Counted from the stretch's first letter, positions 15,653-24,377 are shown. The stretch: DNA of 34,436 nt from Solirubrobacteraceae bacterium (GCA_029263125.1 JAJCYD010000032.1:1-34436); one strand, 5' to 3'. Translations and numbers: made by a program. The notes: generated by a model from the letters alone, not told the origin.

Positions 15653-17977
15653 CTATGCGGTCTCTCGCGCTCCCTGGCGCGAGAAGCCCTGCGCCGGCGA
15701 CAGCTCGACCGGCGAGGCGTGCATCGCGCGCAGTCGCACGTCGCGCCACGACAGCCCCTCCTTGACCAGGGCCGGCGCGCCCATGACGATCGCCGTGGCG
15801 ATCTCGACGGACTGCAGGATGATCCCGTAGGCCAGCGCGTCGGCCGCGCCGACGCCGTAGGCCGTCAGGACGGCGACGCACGCCGCCTGAAAGACCCCGA
15901 GGTTCGACGGCGTCGCCGGTAGCACGGCCGTGACGTTGACCGCGAACAGGACGGCCGCGGCGGCGCCGATCCCCGCGCGCTCGTCGAGGCCGAGCGCGAC
16001 GAGCAGCACGTAGCAGGCGATCCACTGCACCACCCAGGCCGAAAGCTGCGCGAACGCCGCGATGGCGCCCAGCCGCGGACGGGAGAAGACCCGCAGACCG
16101 GCCCGCACCTGCACGAGCGCGGCGCGTGCCCGCGTGACGAACGTCGCCACTCGCCGGTAGCGCGACGGCTTGCCTGAGCGCAGCAGCGCCGGAGCCGCGA
16201 ACATCAGCACGACGATCACCAGCGGCGCGATCGCGACTGCCAGCAGCGCGGTCTGGTGGGTGAACAGGTCGACGGTGGAGAACATCGTGATCCCCAGGAC
16301 GACGAGCGCCAGCACGTTGAGCAGCGTCTGCGAGACGATCGTGCCGAGGACGACAGGCAGGTGCAGGCGAGCGTTGCCGATACGCCGCGCGACGACGAAC
16401 GCGCGCGCCGGCTCGCCCAGGCGGGCGGGAAGCGTCGCGGACATCAGCACGCCGATGAACGTCCCCTGCAGGGCGTCGACAAGCCGGACGCGTGCCCGCG
16501 GCAGCGCGGCGCGCAGGATCGCGTGCCACGCGACGCCGCGGATCGCCATCGAGCAGCACATCAGGGCGAGCGCGACGAGGATCCATGTCGGCGCCGCCGC
16601 GAGCAGCGCATCGCCGATCCGCTCGGGCCCGATCCGATGAAGCCCGAACGCCGCCAGCAGCGCTGCGAGCAGTCCGGCCACGCCGACCGCGGCGCGGCGA
16701 ACGCGGCGCGCGACCGGTCGCGGCGCGGAGTCCTCGCCCATGTCGGGCGGTGGCTCGAGGGTCGGCAGGCGCTCGGCGGGAACCCGGACGCCGTCGGCGG
16801 GCGTGCCCGCAAGGCGCACGAGCGTGCGCGATCCGGCGAGCGCCGGCATCGCGATCGCGTCGCGGTAGGCGCCGAGCACCTCGCCGGCCACGCGCGGCCA
16901 CGCGTAGCGCTGCGCCGAGGCCGCCGCGGCGCGAGCCAGCTCCTGACGGCGCTCGCGGTCGAGGGCGAGATCGCGCAGCACCTCGGCCAGCGCCGTGGGA
17001 TCGCCGCGCGGCACGAGCACGCCGTCGACACCGTCGGTGACCACGTCGCGGTAGCCGGCGATGTCCGACGCGACGACCGGTGTCCCGGCGGCGAAGGCCT
17101 CCGTCAGGACCATGCCGAAGCTCTCGCCGCCCAGCGACGGCGCGCACAGCATGTCGGCCTCCGCGAGCACGCGGCGCTTGTCGGCATCGCTGCACTTGCC
17201 CAGCGCGACGACGTCACGGTCGTCGATCATCAGCGGAGCGATCTCCTGCGGACTGACGCCGACGATGTCGAGGCGCACCGGCAGGTGCTCGCGCAGCGCC
17301 TCGAACGCCCGCAGCAGCACCGGCAGCCCCTTGCGCTCGACCGACTGGCCGATGAAGGCGATCCGCAGCTGATCGCCGCCGTCGCGCGGCGCTCGCACGA
17401 CCGGCGCGTCGGGCACGTCGACGCCGTTGGGCACGATCCGGTAGCTGCCACCGTAGAAGCGCCGCCCCGTCCAGGCCGCCGCCTCGGAGACGGCGATCCG
17501 CACGTGCAGCCGGTTCAAGCGCCGGCGTGCGCCCAGGACGTTGGCGACGTTGTTGGAGAACGTGTTCTCCGAGTAGCAGTGGAAGGTGCCCACGAGCGGC
17601 GCGTCGATCGAGCACAGCGCGTCCCAGCACAACGCCAGCGCGACCGGCTCGTGCAGATGGACGACGTCGAAGCCGCCTGCCCGCAGCTCACGACGCATCC
17701 TGCTGACGCCGCCGGCGGTGTGGGCGACGTTGGAGACCGCGCCGTTGGAGGGAAACCCGACGGTGCGACCCATCGGGATGAGCCACTCGGGCAGCTCGCG
17801 GTGTCCCGGCCGGGCGCCGCGGTGCAGGCGTGCGGACGTGCGATCGTCAGGATCGACGGGAGAGAGCACGCGCACATCGTGTCCCGCCGCCAGGTAGTGC
17901 TCGGCGAGCGCTTCGATATGACGCGTCACGCCCCCCGGGTACGTCCATGAATACGGAGACACCAGCGCGATGCGCAT
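15653..17977 (-). CDS. PimA-like GT4 glycosyltransferase fused to LPG-synthase/flippase-type membrane domain
   Basis: A 774-aa fusion. Residues 1 to about 385 are a GT-B glycosyltransferase of the GT4 family: RIALVSPYSWTYPGGVTRH at the start, VPNGVDVP in the middle, and GGESFGMVLTEAFAAGTPVV, which binds the sugar nucleotide. The LPEWLIPMGRTVGFPSNGAV segment resembles PimA-type phosphatidylinositol mannosyltransferases. After a charged linker, about residues 430-760 are a polytopic domain of the LPG_synthase_TM/YbhN family, with GVLMSATLPARLGEPARAFV and ATPSNLGVFQAA. The fusion suggests sugar transfer to a lipid coupled to its membrane handling. Donor, acceptor and lipid are unknown. ATG 17977 shares one base with the upstream stop (TGATG), so it is translationally coupled. 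Longer upstream reading is a shadow. Confidence 0.9.
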   Translation of the reverse strand: MRIALVSPYSWTYPGGVTRHIEALAEHYLAAGHDVRVLSPVDPDDRTSARLHRGARPGHRELPEWLIPMGRTVGFPSNGAVSNVAHTAGGVSRMRRELRAGGFDVVHLHEPVALALCWDALCSIDAPLVGTFHCYSENTFSNNVANVLGARRRLNRLHVRIAVSEAAAWTGRRFYGGSYRIVPNGVDVPDAPVVRAPRDGGDQLRIAFIGQSVERKGLPVLLRAFEALREHLPVRLDIVGVSPQEIAPLMIDDRDVVALGKCSDADKRRVLAEADMLCAPSLGGESFGMVLTEAFAAGTPVVASDIAGYRDVVTDGVDGVLVPRGDPTALAEVLRDLALDRERRQELARAAAASAQRYAWPRVAGEVLGAYRDAIAMPALAGSRTLVRLAGTPADGVRVPAERLPTLEPPPDMGEDSAPRPVARRVRRAAVGVAGLLAALLAAFGLHRIGPERIGDALLAAAPTWILVALALMCCSMAIRGVAWHAILRAALPRARVRLVDALQGTFIGVLMSATLPARLGEPARAFVVARRIGNARLHLPVVLGTIVSQTLLNVLALVVLGITMFSTVDLFTHQTALLAVAIAPLVIVVLMFAAPALLRSGKPSRYRRVATFVTRARAALVQVRAGLRVFSRPRLGAIAAFAQLSAWVVQWIACYVLLVALGLDERAGIGAAAAVLFAVNVTAVLPATPSNLGVFQAACVAVLTAYGVGAADALAYGIILQSVEIATAIVMGAPALVKEGLSWRDVRLRAMHASPVELSPAQGFSRQGARETA

Positions 17978-19992
17978 CAGGGCATCGTAGAGGCCTGCTC
18001 CCCGGACGGCGGTCCACCGCGCACATACGCCGTCACACACGCGAGCACGAAGACCCCGAAGACCAGCAGAATCGGGCCGGAGTCGTTGAACAGTGCCCCG
18101 ACGATCGCCGACGTCAGCCCGCCGAGCAGCGCGGCGCGCCAGACCGGCGAGCCGCGCAGCGGGGCGAAGACTCGCTCGCGATGGCGCGCGGCGTAGGCGA
18201 TCGACAGGATCGTGAGGACCGTCATGAGCGGCATCGCGCCGGTCATCAGCACGTTGAACGCAAGCGTGTAGCGGCGCTTGACGACGTCCCACAGCGCCTG
18301 CGGGCTGTCGGCCTGCAGGATCGTGCGCGTGAAGTGCCCGTCACCGCCGGTCACGAGATCCAGCGCGGCGAGGCCGGCGAGCGCCGCGACCGGCGTCAGC
18401 AGCGCGAGCACGATCACGCGCCGCGACGGCCTTCCCGGCAGCAGCAGGACGGCCATCGCCGAGATGCCGGCCCCGAAGGTGATGACCCCGCCGACGTCCG
18501 CGCCGAGTTGCCCGGCGCCGACGAACACCGACGCGACCAGTCCTGCGATCGCGACGATCGCCGCCGCGCGCCGTGAGCGGCCGGGGCCCGTCCCGAACGG
18601 CGCGGCCGGGCCCTCGAGATCACGGCGACGCATCAGCGCCGCGCCGAGCCCGACGACCAGCAGGATCACCAGCGTGGACTCGAGCTCGTTGCCCAGCCCG
18701 TAGAAGCGCGAGCCCGAGCGCGGGTTGACGCCCAGCAGCGAGCGGACGATCAGCTGAGATCCGAAGGCGAGATCCGTCCCGTAGGCGACCAACGCGACGG
18801 TCGCCGGCACGACGGGCGCTCGCGGCCAGCGGACGAAGCGGTCGCTGAGCGCGGCGAACACGAAGCACCCGCCGACGATCGTGACGACCTCCACGAGGCG
18901 TCCCGGCGCGAGCCAGCCGGTGAACAGCAGCATCGGCAGGACCCACAGCATCGCCAGCCCGCCGATCCGCAACCCCGCGCGCACGCCGCGGCGGTCTGAC
19001 AGCGCGCCGAGCGCGAGCACGAGCGCCGCCCAGGTGAACATCAGGGCATAGATCGTCGGCGTGCGGCGCCCGCTGACGACCCGCAGGCGGGCTTCCAGCG
19101 ACCGCAGCCCGGCCGCGTCGCGCGTGCCGTCGACGTGGATCGGCTGGCCCTTCGTCCCCTTGGGAACCGGCAGATCGAGCTCGCGCAGGATCGTGACCGG
19201 CAGGTCGATCGCCGCGACGATCCCGTCCAGGCGCGTGGTCTGCGAGGCGAGCATGCCCACCGCCCCGTCGCCGAGCACGGCGCCCGCCGGCAACAGCTGC
19301 GGGACCGACGCGCGCGGCGGCGTCTGCATGACGATCAGCAGGTCGTCGGGCCGGCGATCGCGCAGCAGCTCGTCGAGCACGGCGTCGCCCTTGTCGGCGG
19401 TCGGAAGGCCGGCGACGACGAAGCGATGGCGCTCCAAGAGCCGGCTGACCCGCTGGGCGAGCGTGGAGGCCGTGCCGAGCGACAGCGCGGCGATGTCGCC
19501 CTCGCGGTCGGCGGCGGCCACCGCCTCCAGGTTCCTGCGGCTGCGAACCCCGGCGAACGCCGCGCCGCCGGGAATCTGGCTTGCCAGCAGGCCTGGCCGG
19601 ATCTCGGCGAGCGCCGTCTCGGCGCGTCGCAACGCACGGCTCCAGCCGAAGATGAACGCGCCGCCGTCGCCTGCGGGCACGAGCTCGAGGTTCGGCGGGC
19701 TGCGGGGTGCGTAGACCGCCCGCGAGGTGCGAGATCCGGCGGAGATGTCGAGCATCGCCTGCTCGGGGGTGAAGCGTCCCTGCGTTGCGCTGACGAGGCC
19801 GATCGACAGCTGCGCTCGCACCTCGAGGCGATCGAGCACCGGTGCGGGGTTGCCGTCGCCGCCCGCGGGCAGGAAGGCGAGCACCGCCCGCGCCGGCCGG
19901 GCGTCGGCGGCCGGAGCCGCCGCCAAGCCGACGAGGATGAGCAGGATCGCGACCGCGGCGGCGAGCCGCGGCGCGTGAGCAGGAAGGGGCAT
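17977..19992 (-). CDS. Polytopic membrane protein with alkaline-phosphatase-like ectodomain
   Basis: A 671-aa protein. A signal/TM segment (8-29) is followed by an extracytoplasmic domain of about 280 residues and around ten TM helices from 313 to 655. The segment DDLLIVMQTPPRASVPQLLP, then GDGAVGMLASQTTRLDGIVA, then AIDLPVTILRELDLPVP near 215-278 recalls the end of alkaline-phosphatase/sulfatase-like domains in actinobacterial membrane proteins ('...DIAPTVLELLGVPVP'). I see no clear Asp/His metal cluster, so it may be degenerate. The TM part has SGSRFYGLGNELES, which looks conserved. TGATG coupling to the downstream glycosyltransferase/flippase fusion suggests a shared role in envelope glycolipid or polymer assembly. 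Exact function unknown. ATG 19992 follows a weak AGG. Confidence 0.85.
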   Translation of the reverse strand: MPLPAHAPRLAAAVAILLILVGLAAAPAADARPARAVLAFLPAGGDGNPAPVLDRLEVRAQLSIGLVSATQGRFTPEQAMLDISAGSRTSRAVYAPRSPPNLELVPAGDGGAFIFGWSRALRRAETALAEIRPGLLASQIPGGAAFAGVRSRRNLEAVAAADREGDIAALSLGTASTLAQRVSRLLERHRFVVAGLPTADKGDAVLDELLRDRRPDDLLIVMQTPPRASVPQLLPAGAVLGDGAVGMLASQTTRLDGIVAAIDLPVTILRELDLPVPKGTKGQPIHVDGTRDAAGLRSLEARLRVVSGRRTPTIYALMFTWAALVLALGALSDRRGVRAGLRIGGLAMLWVLPMLLFTGWLAPGRLVEVVTIVGGCFVFAALSDRFVRWPRAPVVPATVALVAYGTDLAFGSQLIVRSLLGVNPRSGSRFYGLGNELESTLVILLVVGLGAALMRRRDLEGPAAPFGTGPGRSRRAAAIVAIAGLVASVFVGAGQLGADVGGVITFGAGISAMAVLLLPGRPSRRVIVLALLTPVAALAGLAALDLVTGGDGHFTRTILQADSPQALWDVVKRRYTLAFNVLMTGAMPLMTVLTILSIAYAARHRERVFAPLRGSPVWRAALLGGLTSAIVGALFNDSGPILLVFGVFVLACVTAYVRGGPPSGEQASTMP

Positions 19993-20016
19993 CGCCGTTG
20001 CCTATCCTGTCTGATC

Positions 20017-20706
20017 GTGCCGACGCGTCATTTCGTGAAGTACACCTTCCTCAAGCTCGATCCGAGCTGGCGGCGCCTGGACGCCGACGAGCGCTTGGCG
20101 CACAAGCGCGAGTTCGCCGCCGCCTGCACGGACTTCTCCGACGGTCATCTGCTGCGCGCCTTCTCGACGATCGGCACTCGCGGCGACACGGATCTGATGC
20201 TGCTCTCCCAGGCGCAGAACCTCGATCGCATCCACGAGTTCCACGTCGTGCTGGCGCAGAGCGGCCTGATGAAGTGGGCGCAGATCCCGTACTCGTACCT
20301 CGCGATGACGAAGGTCTCCGAGTACTCCGACGAGTCGCGCCTGGAGGTCCGGCCCGCCCACGCCAAGTACCTCTTCGTCTACCCCTTCGTCAAGACCCGT
20401 GCGTGGTACGCGCTGGACGCCGACGAGCGCTGGCGCATCATGCAGGAGCACATCAAGCTCGGCCGCGAGTATCCGGACATCGACCTCAACACGTCCTATT
20501 CCTTCGGCCTGGACGACCAGGAGTTCGTCGTCGCCTTCGAGACCGACGATCCCGGCTCGTTCTTGGATCTCGTGCAGCGGCTGCGCACGACGGAATCCTC
20601 GCTGTACACCAAGCGCGATACCCCGACGTTCACCTGCATCAGCGCCTCCGTCGAGCGCGCGTTGGCCGCGCTCGACGGCGAGACCGTCGCGGCAGAGGTG
20701 GTCTAG
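20017..20706 (+). CDS. chdC: Coproheme decarboxylase (chlorite dismutase family)
   Basis: A 229-aa protein of the chlorite dismutase-like fold. In Gram-positive bacteria this family (ChdC/HemQ) turns coproheme into heme b with hydrogen peroxide, the last step of the coproporphyrin-dependent pathway. FVYPFVKTRAWYALDADERW aligns with the family's 'YPMxKxR..WYxL..EER' block, which places the catalytic tyrosine at Tyr122. QEHIKLGREY puts the heme-binding histidine at His145. No chlorite-dismutase activity is implied. GTG 20017 is used because the family begins at about this point (RHFVKYTFLKLDP). Its start is only 24 bp from that of the divergent membrane gene, so promoters must overlap coding sequence. 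An FNR-like reductase follows 2 bases later. Confidence 0.85.
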   Translation: MPTRHFVKYTFLKLDPSWRRLDADERLAHKREFAAACTDFSDGHLLRAFSTIGTRGDTDLMLLSQAQNLDRIHEFHVVLAQSGLMKWAQIPYSYLAMTKVSEYSDESRLEVRPAHAKYLFVYPFVKTRAWYALDADERWRIMQEHIKLGREYPDIDLNTSYSFGLDDQEFVVAFETDDPGSFLDLVQRLRTTESSLYTKRDTPTFTCISASVERALAALDGETVAAEVV

Positions 20707-20708
20707 AC

Positions 20709-21755
20709 ATGCCTTCCGAGCTTCCCGGCGAGATCCGCGACATCACGGTCATCGGCGCCGGCCCGGTCGGCCTGTCGACGGCGTTCTGGGCCGGCATGCG
20801 CGAGGCGTCGTCGCGGATCGTGGACTCGCTACCGCAGATCGGCGGCCAGCTGACCGCGCTGTATCCGGAGAAGTGGATCTTCGACGTACCCGGCCATCCG
20901 AAGGTGCTGGCGAAGGATCTCGTCGAGTCGCTGCGCCGCCAGGCGATCGAGCAATTCGACGTCCCGGTGCACCTGGAGACCACGATCCAGTCGATCGACT
21001 GGGAGGACGACATCGTCGTCCTGCGCACGAACAACCCCGACTTCCCCGAGCTGCGCAGCCGCACGGTGATCATCGCCGGCGGCCACGGCGCCTTCGAGCC
21101 CAAGAAGCTGCCCGGCTATGACCTCACGCCGTGGGAGGGCCGCGGCGTGCACTACCTCGTCGGCTCCAAGTCGGAGTTCGCCGGAAAGAAGGTGCTGATC
21201 ATCGGCGGAGGCGACTCCGCCTGCGACTGGGTCGTCAACCTCCTGCACACCGCCGAGTCCGTCGCGCTGTGTCACCGCCGCGAGGGCTTCCGCGCGCACG
21301 AGTTGACCGTCAACCAGGTCATGCAGGCCGCCGACGACGGCCACGTCGACCTGCACGTCCCGTTTCAGATCCGCGAGGTCTCCGGCAACGGCGCGATCGA
21401 GCGCGTGCGCCTGTTTCACTCCGAGGACGACAGCCACGAGATCGAGATCGAGATCGACGCGATCCTCCTGCAGCTCGGCTTCAAGACCGCGCTCGGCCCG
21501 CTGAAGAACTGGGACATGGAGATCTCCAAGGGCGCGATCGTCGTCGACGGCGTCATGAAGACCAACCTGCCGCAGGTCTGGGCGTGCGGCGACATCACGA
21601 CCTTCGAGGGCAAGCTCAAGCTCATCGCCACGGGCTTCGCGGAGTCAGCGATCGCCGTCGCCCAGGCCGTGCACTCCTTCCGCCCGGAGATGAAGATCCA
21701 GCCGAAGTACTCGACGAACACCGGCGTGCCGGGCGGAGACGGGGGCCAGCCCTGA
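20709..21755 (+). CDS. Ferredoxin-NADP+ reductase-like flavoprotein (TrxR fold)
   Basis: A 348-aa two-Rossmann flavoprotein. The FAD site is GAGPVGLST (16-24), QIGGQLTALYPEK (43-55) follows, the NAD(P) site is GGGDSACDW (167-174), and the FAD-binding C-terminal motif is VWACGDITTFEGKLKLIATG (290-309). The thioredoxin-reductase redox CxxC is absent from the NADPH domain, so it matches thioredoxin-reductase-like ferredoxin/flavodoxin-NADP+ reductases (YumC type). It starts 2 bases after the coproheme decarboxylase stop, making a two-gene operon. The reductase may feed electrons to a heme or iron-sulfur process, but its partner is not encoded here. The electron acceptor is inferred from family only. 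Confidence 0.86.
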   Translation: MPSELPGEIRDITVIGAGPVGLSTAFWAGMREASSRIVDSLPQIGGQLTALYPEKWIFDVPGHPKVLAKDLVESLRRQAIEQFDVPVHLETTIQSIDWEDDIVVLRTNNPDFPELRSRTVIIAGGHGAFEPKKLPGYDLTPWEGRGVHYLVGSKSEFAGKKVLIIGGGDSACDWVVNLLHTAESVALCHRREGFRAHELTVNQVMQAADDGHVDLHVPFQIREVSGNGAIERVRLFHSEDDSHEIEIEIDAILLQLGFKTALGPLKNWDMEISKGAIVVDGVMKTNLPQVWACGDITTFEGKLKLIATGFAESAIAVAQAVHSFRPEMKIQPKYSTNTGVPGGDGGQP

Positions 21756-21765
21756 CCCGCGTCTG

Positions 21766-21805
21766 GATCTGCGCGCACGTCAGGCGAGCGGATTGCTCGC
21801 AGATC
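21766..21805. terminator. Nested, mutually exclusive hairpins between convergent genes
   Basis: An outer 8-bp pair (GATCTGCG at 21766 with CGCAGATC at 21798) and an inner 6-bp stem (GCGAGC/GCTCGC, 21784-21800) share bases 21798-21800, so only one can form fully. They lie between the FNR-like gene and the converging M19 remnant. A two-sided terminator is likely, with no T-run. Confidence 0.35.
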
Positions 21806-21824
21806 ACCGCGCGAGGAGTCTGAC

Positions 21825-22694
21825 TCACCCACCCCATGCCCGACCGAGCGTGCGCCGCCAGTTGTCCCAGGCGATCGCTTGGAGATCCTCCTCGCCGAAG
21901 CCCGCGTCGCGCAACGCGTCGAGCAGTCGCGGAAGGCCGGCGGCGTCCCCGAGATCGCCGGGCACGGTCGCGCCGTCGAAGTCCGAGCCGAACGCGACGT
22001 ACTGCACGCCGATGCGGTCGGCGACGTAGCGCACATGCGCGGCCAGCGTAGACAGCGGAGTGTCGGCGTCATCGCGCCCGTCGTCGCGCACGAACGCGAC
22101 GGCGAAGACGATTCCGATCAGGCCGCCGGAGGACCCGACCGCGTCGATCTGCGCATCGGTGAGGTTGCGCGATGACGCGGACAGGGCATGAACGCCCGAA
22201 TGCGACACGATCAGCGGTGCGGCGTCCATGCGGGCGACGTCCCAGAAGCCGGTCTCGTTGAGGTGGCTGAGGTCGACCGCGATGCCCAACCGCGCGCAGC
22301 GCCGTACAAGTGCCCCACCGGCCGGCGTCAGACCCGGACCCGTGTTCGGCGACGCCGGAAAGGCGAAAGGGACGCCGTGCGCGAAGCTGTTGGGCCGGCT
22401 CCAGACCGGGCCGAGCGACCGCAGTCCGGCGGCGTGCCAGAGCTCCAGCGCCTCCAGCCCGTCGTCGATCGCTTCGGCGCCCTCGAGATGCATGACCGCC
22501 GCCAGCACGCCGTCGCGCAGCGCGTTGTCGAGGTCGGTCACGCGCCGCGCGATCCGCAGGTGACCGGCGCGCTCCAGCGCGAGCAGCCTGCCGGCGGCTC
22601 GCGTCGCGTCGGCGGCCGCGACGTCCTGGCCGATCGCCTCGGCGAGCGGCCGATCGAGGCCCCGCCGAGCACACCGTCGAGGCTCGCGAAGCAC
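21825..22694 (-). pseudogene. M19 membrane dipeptidase lacking its N terminus
   Basis: The frame encodes most of a peptidase family M19 (renal dipeptidase-like) barrel: HLEGAEAI with the bridging Glu, SLGPVWSRPNSFAHGVPF, DLSHLNETGFWDV, IVSHSGVHALSASSRNLTD with the two histidines, and FGSDFDGATVP with the late Asp. The first 70-80 residues, including the H-x-D zinc ligands of strand 1, are absent. Family-like sequence begins at about DRPLAEAIGQDV near 22660, directly where the upstream SRPBCC gene ends abruptly. The only start codons upstream lie in sequence belonging to that other gene. A deletion fusing the two is the simplest reading. Loss of half the binuclear site makes activity unlikely. 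Confidence 0.76.
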
Positions 22695-22986
22695 CGCTTC
22701 CAGCCGGCGAGCGTTCGCGCCGCGGTGTCGCGGTCTGCGAAGGCGAGCACGCAGCCGGCGCCGTCAGCGCGCAGATCGAAGCGCACGGAGTCGCCAAACC
22801 AGGTGGCCACCACCAGGAGGTGCGACGCCTGGCACTCGACGACCGTCATCGGCTCGTCGGACGCAGACCAGCAGCCCAGCTCCTCGGGGTCGGTGATCGC
22901 GCGCCACACGCGCTGGATGGGAGGGGCCAGCCGGCGTTCGAAGCGCAGGCCAGGCGACCGTCGATCGTCTCCAGGGTGCCGTGCGT
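22665..22986 (-). pseudogene. SRPBCC/AHSA1-family protein, frameshifted and truncated
   Basis: Three frames must be joined to recover an AHSA1-like lipid/ligand-binding domain. GTLETIDGRL is in one frame. Adding one base near 22948 (a GCC that reads best as GCCC) continues it as LRFERRLAPPIQRVWRAITD. A segment of some 20 residues expected after 'EELGCW' is missing, after which the frame runs VRFDLRADGAGCVLAFADRD and AGWKRCFASLDGVLGG. It then breaks off at about 22665, roughly 30 residues short, and the M19 remnant begins. No acceptable start codon precedes GTLETIDG. Several independent lesions make a pseudogene much likelier than a single base error. It follows fructosamine kinase by about 35 bases on the same strand. 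Confidence 0.74.
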
Positions 22987-23020
22987 CTTGCGCTGTCCTG
23001 CAGATGTCGTTCGAGGGCGC

Positions 23021-23887
23021 TTACCCGACGTACCGCCGCATCGCCGACACCGCCGACGCGCCCCAGCCGCCGCCGAATAGCGCGGCGTGCGCCAGCAGCG
23101 GCATGACCTGCCACAGCGCCACGCGGTCCTCGTGGCCGGCCGCCAGCGGCGCGGCATCGCCGTAGGACTCGAGCATCCTCGGCCCGGGAGCGCCGAACAG
23201 CGACAGCATCGCGAGATCGACCTCGCGGTGTCCGCCGTACGCCGCGGGATCGATCAACCATGGGCGGCCCCCGGCGCCGGTCAGGACGTTGCCGCTCCAC
23301 AGATCCCCGTGCAGCCGGGCCGGCGGCTCGCCGGGGCCGCACAGGTCGTCGAGACGGTCCACGAGGCGGTCGAGCAGCTCGAGGCCTCCCGGCGGGAGCG
23401 CGCCGCGGTCGGCCGCCAGGCGCGCCAGCGGAAGCAGCCGGCGCGTGGCGTAGAACTCGGGCCAGCGGTCCATCGCCCCGTTTGGCAGCGTCAGGGGACC
23501 CAGGACGAGATCGTCCGTGCCGCCGAACGACGGCGCGCCGGCGGCGTGCAGCGCCGCCAGTCCGCGACCGAGCAGCTCGTCGGTCTCGGCGGTGCGCTCC
23601 CCGCGGTCGACCCACTCCAGCGCGAGAAACCGCGGACCTGCGGGCTCGTCGGCGACGGCCATCACCTTCGCGACCGCCAATGCCCCGGGCTCCGACAGCC
23701 AGGCCAGTCCCTCGGCCTCGCGCGTGTACGCGTGCGGCGCGGCATCGGCGGCGGTCTTGACGAACACCGCAGCTCCGCCGGTGAGCTGGGCGGTGTAGGC
23801 GTCGTTGAGGTCACCGCCGGCCACCCGCCGCAGCGACTGGACCTCCCGCCCGAGCGCCTGCGACAGCGCCTCACGCAGCGTCGACAC
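23021..23887 (-). CDS. Fructosamine kinase family protein
   Basis: A 288-aa protein-kinase-like fold of the fructosamine/ketosamine-3-kinase family, which phosphorylates sugars attached to amines so that they fall off, a repair of glycated proteins or metabolites. Visible parts: GGDLNDAY (24-31), VFVK with Lys44 for ATP, RLHGDLWSGNVL with the catalytic Asp195, and LIDPAAYGGHREVDLAM with the metal-binding Asp213. GTG 23887 is chosen. The longer frame upstream lies in the phosphatase gene. It overlaps the phosphatase stop by 17 bp, so the two are in one operon with the K+ channel. The family name is firm but the physiological substrate is not. Confidence 0.88.
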   Translation of the reverse strand: MSTLREALSQALGREVQSLRRVAGGDLNDAYTAQLTGGAAVFVKTAADAAPHAYTREAEGLAWLSEPGALAVAKVMAVADEPAGPRFLALEWVDRGERTAETDELLGRGLAALHAAGAPSFGGTDDLVLGPLTLPNGAMDRWPEFYATRRLLPLARLAADRGALPPGGLELLDRLVDRLDDLCGPGEPPARLHGDLWSGNVLTGAGGRPWLIDPAAYGGHREVDLAMLSLFGAPGPRMLESYGDAAPLAAGHEDRVALWQVMPLLAHAALFGGGWGASAVSAMRRYVG

Positions 23888-24377
23888 GGGCGAGCAGGTC
23901 GTTGAGCAGTCCGCGGCAGGCCGCATCCACGAGGTCCAGGACGCGACCGAAGCCGTCGGCCTCGCCGTAGTACGGATCGGGGACGTCGAGATCGCCACCC
24001 GCGGCGGGGTCGAACTCGCGCAGCAGCCGGATCTTCGCGGCGGCGTCGACGTCGGGCGCCAGCCGCCGCAGGTCCCGCGCGTTCGCGCGATCCAGCGCGA
24101 CGATGACGTCGAATGCCTCGAAGTCCTCGACGCGCACCTGCCGCGCGGCTCCCTCCAGGCGGATGCCGCGCAGTGCCGCGGCCTCGGTCGAGCGGGGATC
24201 CGGCGAGGAGCCGGCGTGCCAGGCGCCGGTGCCCGCGCTGTCGAGCCGGATGCGGTCGCTCAGCCCGGCCTCGGCGACGAGCGCGCGCATGACCCCTTCA
24301 GCGGTCGGCGAGCGGCAGATGTTGCCCATGCAGACGAACAGCACGCTCGCGCCGGGCGCGCGGCCGCCGACCGTCAC
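23871..24377 (-). CDS. Low-molecular-weight protein tyrosine phosphatase
   Basis: A 168-aa LMW-PTP. The phosphate loop VCMGNICRSP gives C-x5-R-S, with nucleophile Cys16 and Arg22. The general-acid loop appears near the end as VPDPYYGEAD. Bacterial members act on phosphotyrosine of kinases involved in exopolysaccharide export, or on small-molecule phosphates. No tyrosine kinase or capsule cluster is present here. It starts at GTG 24377, overlapping the channel stop by GTGA, which indicates translational coupling. The neighbours suggest a housekeeping signalling or repair operon, but a functional link is not established. Confidence 0.91.
   Translation of the reverse strand: MTVGGRAPGASVLFVCMGNICRSPTAEGVMRALVAEAGLSDRIRLDSAGTGAWHAGSSPDPRSTEAAALRGIRLEGAARQVRVEDFEAFDVIVALDRANARDLRRLAPDVDAAAKIRLLREFDPAAGGDLDVPDPYYGEADGFGRVLDLVDAACRGLLNDLLARVDAA

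Noticed and set aside
15552-17195. 547-codon minus-strand frame within the glycosyltransferase-flippase gene
   Set aside because: Arg-rich shadow in another frame. The overlapping 774-codon frame has all motifs.
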